The notes under the pieces are model-generated. The model worked only from the letters and a program-made list of their open reading frames with translations. It was not told where the DNA came from and ran no database searches. From positions 1-8,276 of the forward strand of contig JAGDAL010000025.1 of assembly GCA_017959525.1 (NCBI GenBank): a stretch of DNA of 8,276 bases. Reading direction: 5' to 3'. Shown one piece after another: positions 5,603 to 8,276 of the stretch. Position numbers and translations under genes: made by a program. Position 1 is the first letter of the stretch. Every line of letters starts with the position of its first letter. Source of the stretch: Lachnospiraceae bacterium. Its GTDB lineage: Bacteria > Bacillota > Clostridia > Lachnospirales > Lachnospiraceae.

Positions 5603-7150
5603 GTGCTTGGAATAGTTATCGCTGTGATCGTTTCACTTGTCATTGCGATTCCTGTTACCATCGTTGCTTCCAACGCTTACCACAAGAATGTGGATGCGAA
5701 GAAAATTGGAGGAGCCGAAGAACAAGCGCGTTCTATCATTGACAAGGCAGTTGAAGATGCCAATGCCAAGAAACGCGAGATCCTTGTTGAGGCGAAGGAA
5801 GAATCCATGCGATCCAAGAATGAGATCGAGAAGGAAGTACGCGAGCGCAGAGCTGAGGTCCAGAAGAGCGAACACCGTATTCAACAGAAAGAGGAGAACC
5901 TTGATCGTAAGTTGGAAGCGGTAGAGAAGCGTGAGAATGGATTGAATGCTCGCGAGGAACAGATGAACAAGGAAAAGGCTGAGATCGCAAAATTAAATCA
6001 GCAAAGAGTACAGGAACTCGAACGAATCTCCGGATTAACCTCCGAACAAGCAAGAGAATTTTTGTTAAAGACAGTCGAAGAAGATGTCAAGACAGACGCC
6101 GCAAAGTTAGTGAAGGAGTCTTTGGCTCAGGTCAAGGACGAAGTCAACAAGAAAGCGAAAGACATTGTGGTCAATGCCATCCAGAAGTGTGCAGCTGACC
6201 ATGTTGCTGAATCTACCATCTCTGTAGTTCAGCTTCCTAGTGATGAGATGAAGGGCCGTATCATTGGTCGTGAAGGACGTAACATCCGTACATTGGAGAC
6301 AATGACCGGTGTTGAGTTAATTATCGATGATACTCCGGAAGCAGTTGTTTTATCTGCTTTTGACCCGGTTCGTAGAGAAGTCGCTAGAATTGCTCTTGAG
6401 AAATTGATTGTGGATGGACGTATCCATCCGGCTAGAATTGAGGAAATGGTCGAGAAGGCCCAGAAGGAAGTAGATAACGCCATCCGTGAAGAGGGCGAGG
6501 CTGCTACCTTCGAGGTAGGAGTTCATGGAATCCATCCGGAACTTGTGAAGCTTCTTGGTCGCATGAAGTACCGTACCAGTTACGGTCAGAATGCTTTGAA
6601 GCATTCTATCGAGGTTGCGCATTTGTGCGGACTGCTCGCTGCAGAAGTTGGCGAAGATGTTCGTTTGGCAAAGCGTGCCGGCTTATTACATGATATTGGT
6701 AAGGCCGTAGATCAGGAAATGGAAGGATCTCACATCCAGTTGGGTGTAGAACTTTGTAAGAAGTACAAAGAGATTCCATTGATCATCAATGCGGTAGCTG
6801 CTCATCATGGCGATTGTGAGCCGGAATCTCTCATTGCAGTATTGGTTCAGGCAGCTGATACCATTAGTGCTGCAAGACCTGGTGCACGTAGAGATACCCT
6901 TGATTCTTATACCAACAGAATACAGCAGCTAGAAGACATCACTAATGATTTCAAAGGCGTCGAGAAATCTTTTGCTATTCAGGCAGGTCGCGAGGTTCGT
7001 GTCATGGTAGTTCCTGAGAAGGTAAGTGATGCTGACATGGTACTCTTAGCTCGAGATATTTCTAAACGTATCGAGGAAGAGCTTCAGTATCCAGGACAGA
7101 TCAAAGTAAATGTAATTCGTGAATCACGTGTTACAGATTACGCAAAGTAA
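5603..7150 (+). CDS. rny: Ribonuclease Y
   Basis: This 515-residue protein matches RNase Y (YmdA), the membrane-bound endoribonuclease that starts mRNA decay in many Firmicutes; B. subtilis RNase Y is about 520 residues. A single N-terminal membrane helix lies at residues about 2-23. A long charged coiled coil runs about 35-150, which mediates oligomerisation. A KH RNA-binding domain follows at about 205-270, with the GREG loop at 222-225. The HD metal-dependent phosphohydrolase domain is at about 330-425, with the HD pair at 363-364 (LLHDIGKA), H334, H401-H402 and D418 ([15 protein letters not shown]). All key residues are present. Translation starts at GTG, supported by the ribosome site at 5588-5597 and by the membrane helix starting at once. 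The gene has its own promoter upstream and its own terminator 13 bases after the stop, so it is probably a single-gene unit despite following recX. Confidence 0.98.
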   Translation: MLGIVIAVIVSLVIAIPVTIVASNAYHKNVDAKKIGGAEEQARSIIDKAVEDANAKKREILVEAKEESMRSKNEIEKEVRERRAEVQKSEHRIQQKEENLDRKLEAVEKRENGLNAREEQMNKEKAEIAKLNQQRVQELERISGLTSEQAREFLLKTVEEDVKTDAAKLVKESLAQVKDEVNKKAKDIVVNAIQKCAADHVAESTISVVQLPSDEMKGRIIGREGRNIRTLETMTGVELIIDDTPEAVVLSAFDPVRREVARIALEKLIVDGRIHPARIEEMVEKAQKEVDNAIREEGEAATFEVGVHGIHPELVKLLGRMKYRTSYGQNALKHSIEVAHLCGLLAAEVGEDVRLAKRAGLLHDIGKAVDQEMEGSHIQLGVELCKKYKEIPLIINAVAAHHGDCEPESLIAVLVQAADTISAARPGARRDTLDSYTNRIQQLEDITNDFKGVEKSFAIQAGREVRVMVVPEKVSDADMVLLARDISKRIEEELQYPGQIKVNVIRESRVTDYAK

Positions 7151-7163
7151 TGAGTTTGAAATT

Positions 7164-7197
7164 GGCAGTTGGGTCTAATGACCCGGCTGCCTTTTTT
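7164..7197 (+). terminator. Intrinsic terminator of rny
   Basis: GGCAG (7164-7168) pairs with CTGCC (7187-7191), two T-G wobbles continue the stem, and GGGTC (7171-7175) pairs with GACCC (7180-7184) around the loop TAAT. That is a 12-bp stem followed by six Ts (7192-7197). It lies 13 bases after the rny stop codon. Confidence 0.9.
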
Positions 7198-7218
7198 GTA
7201 AGATGTGGGGTGATGGAG

Positions 7219-7764
7219 ATGAGTAGTGAAGAACATGTAACGAGAAAATCCCGTACCTTAATCCATGCGGGCACCATTATTGATTATTATCAGGATGAGA
7301 TGTTGCTTCCCAACGGCAATACAGAGATTTGGGATTTTGTACAGCATCGGAAGGGCGCCGCTTGTGTGGTTCCGATAACCGGTGATCGCAAAGTCCTCCT
7401 GGTACGACAATTCCGACCGGCCTTAGAGCGTTATACCTGGGAGATTCCGGCGGGACAGAAGGATACGGCAGGGGAAGATACAGCGGTTTGTGCACGCCGG
7501 GAGCTTCGGGAAGAGACCGGATATGACAGTGATCATATCGAGAAGCTCTTATCCTTGCAGTCTACGGTTGCCTTCTGTAATGAGGCCATAGATGTGTATC
7601 TGGCCAGAGATATCTATCCGGTGGGCAAGCAACAGCTGGATGATGCGGAAGCCATTGATTATAAGTTATGGGAAATTGATGATGTGCTAGAGCTTATTGA
7701 TTCCGGCAAGATGGAAGATGGGAAAACCATTGCCGGTATCTTGGCAGCACTGCGGAAAATATAA
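7219..7764 (+). CDS. NUDIX hydrolase, ADP-ribose pyrophosphatase type
   Basis: The product is about 181 residues from the ATG at 7219 and resembles ADP-ribose pyrophosphatases of the NudF/YqkG type (about 185 residues in B. subtilis), which hydrolyse ADP-ribose to AMP and ribose 5-phosphate in the cytoplasm. Seen are the N-terminal strands with VVPITGDRKVLLVRQFRPALERYTWEIPAG, then the Nudix box with the invariant RELREETGY at residues 94-102 (metal-binding E98 and E99). The box has six residues instead of five between the first Gly (G79) and the first Glu (E86), a small loop insertion. The substrate call rests on the EIPAG context and overall resemblance. The frame is open back to an ATG at 7150 that overlaps the rny stop, but that stretch encodes the rny terminator hairpin, so I reject it. 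GGGGTG (7207-7212) precedes 7219 by six bases; ATG 7213 is an alternative. No good promoter is seen between terminator and start. Confidence 0.9.
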   Translation: MSSEEHVTRKSRTLIHAGTIIDYYQDEMLLPNGNTEIWDFVQHRKGAACVVPITGDRKVLLVRQFRPALERYTWEIPAGQKDTAGEDTAVCARRELREETGYDSDHIEKLLSLQSTVAFCNEAIDVYLARDIYPVGKQQLDDAEAIDYKLWEIDDVLELIDSGKMEDGKTIAGILAALRKI

Positions 7765-7767
7765 GAA

Positions 7768-7806
7768 ACACCGGTGAGGGACGATTCCTTCACCGGTGTA
7801 TTTTTT
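7768..7806 (+). terminator. Terminator between the convergent NUDIX and DAHP synthase genes
   Basis: ACACCGGTGA (7768-7777) pairs perfectly with TCACCGGTGT (7790-7799), extended inwards by one G-T and two G-C pairs, with six Ts at 7801-7806. It ends the NUDIX transcript. Read on the minus strand, the stem is followed by TTTCTTATATTTT, so it may also serve the opposing DAHP synthase gene. The T run overlaps that gene's stop codon. Confidence 0.88.
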
Positions 7807-8276
7807 AATCTAACATATCTGCAATGGTATAAATCAGTGCTTCGGAATCTTCCCAGCCAAGGCAGGCGTCCGTAATGGACTGACCATAGACCTGATGGTC
7901 GGAAATCTTCTGGTTGCCTTCTACTAAGTAGCTTTCAATCATGACACCCTTTACTAAGTCTTTGATCTCGGTAGAGTGACGACGGTTGTGAAGAACTTCA
8001 CGACAGATACGAATCTGCTGACGGCACTGCTTGTTGGAATTGGAATGGTTGGCATCAATGATGGTGGCCGGATTGACCAAATCCAGTTCCTGACACATCT
8101 CATAGAGACGCATCATATCTTCGTAGTGATAGTTTTGAGTAGTGTTGCCGTGTTTGGATACGGCACCGCGCAGAATGGTATGTGCCAGTGGGTTGCCGGT
8201 GGTTTTTACTTCATATCCTGCGAAGGTGAAGTGATGTGGGTGCTGTGCGGCATATACGGAATTCAGCATGACAGCA
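7805..8276 (-). CDS. aroFGH: 3-deoxy-7-phosphoheptulonate (DAHP) synthase, class I, 5' part outside the window
   Basis: About 156 C-terminal residues are visible on the minus strand, ending at the TAA at 7807-7805; the frame stays open to the window edge, so the start lies beyond it. The enzyme joins phosphoenolpyruvate and erythrose 4-phosphate in the first step of aromatic amino acid synthesis. Diagnostic blocks, in order, are NPLAHTILRGA (with the phosphate-binding Arg), IIDANHSNSNKQ (metal-binding His), GVMIESYLVEGNQ (metal-binding Glu) and SITDACLGWEDSEAL (metal-binding Asp). These are assigned by likeness to E. coli AroF/AroG/AroH. It is thus of the AroFGH-like (type I-alpha) kind, not the AroA(G)-type enzyme of B. 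subtilis. The part that carries feedback-inhibition residues is mostly missing, so whether Phe, Tyr or Trp controls it cannot be said. A methionine codon at 8269-8267 is internal and not the start. Confidence 0.95.
   Translation of the reverse strand, partial: AVMLNSVYAAQHPHHFTFAGYEVKTTGNPLAHTILRGAVSKHGNTTQNYHYEDMMRLYEMCQELDLVNPATIIDANHSNSNKQCRQQIRICREVLHNRRHSTEIKDLVKGVMIESYLVEGNQKISDHQVYGQSITDACLGWEDSEALIYTIADMLD

Noticed and set aside
5736..6053. A 105-codon minus-strand frame and a 95-codon plus-strand frame (5637-5924) within the rny coiled-coil region
   Set aside because: Both are shadows of the highly biased Glu/Lys/Arg codons of the coiled coil, with no ribosome site.

Overview
The window reads as an ordinary chromosomal stretch from a low-to-mid GC Gram-positive bacterium of the class Clostridia, probably Lachnospiraceae or a close relative. 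The evidence is the strong AGGAGG-type ribosome binding sites, the TTGACA/TATAAT-type promoters, GAAC-N4-GTTC LexA boxes of the Bacillus/Clostridium type, an RNase Y gene (rny), a DUF896 (YnzC-type) small protein, and the order recA-recX-rny. The genus cannot be fixed from the sequence alone.

Layout. Bases 1-732 hold the 3' part of a gene for a glutamate/lysine-rich coiled-coil protein of unknown function. A membrane-anchored NERD-domain protein (752-1348) follows at once. After a gap with a good vegetative promoter comes a transmembrane methyl-accepting chemotaxis protein (1485-3233), then a 70-residue DUF896 protein (3300-3512) closed by a very strong intrinsic terminator (3532-3572). A 278-base non-coding stretch (3513-3790) carries that terminator, small hairpins, and the recA promoter with two LexA-type operators. 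Then come recA (3791-4822) and recX (4839-5456), closely spaced with no terminator between them. A 146-base gap with its own consensus promoter leads to rny (5603-7150), which ends at an intrinsic terminator (7164-7197). A NUDIX ADP-ribose pyrophosphatase-like gene (about 7219-7764) follows. It converges on the 3' part of a DAHP synthase gene on the minus strand (7805-8276), with a shared hairpin terminator between them.

How the genes work together. RecA and its modulator RecX form a DNA-repair/SOS module whose promoter is visibly built for LexA control. The neighbouring DUF896 protein belongs to a family whose B. subtilis member YnzC lies in an SOS operon, so a link to the same response is possible. 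RNase Y (mRNA decay at the membrane), the NUDIX enzyme (nucleotide clean-up) and DAHP synthase (entry to aromatic amino acid synthesis) are housekeeping genes in separate transcription units. The chemoreceptor suggests a motile or at least chemotaxis-competent organism.

I see no CRISPR array, insertion sequence, phage gene, tRNA, rRNA or defence island, and no convincing new multi-gene system. The points most worth a second look are regulatory: a perfect consensus promoter nested in the terminator hairpin upstream of recA, paired LexA boxes at recA, and a hairpin that folds the Shine-Dalgarno sequence of rny against its start codon. Also notable are the wrong-start trap at the NUDIX gene, where the longest reading frame runs through the rny terminator, and the different codon usage of the first gene.
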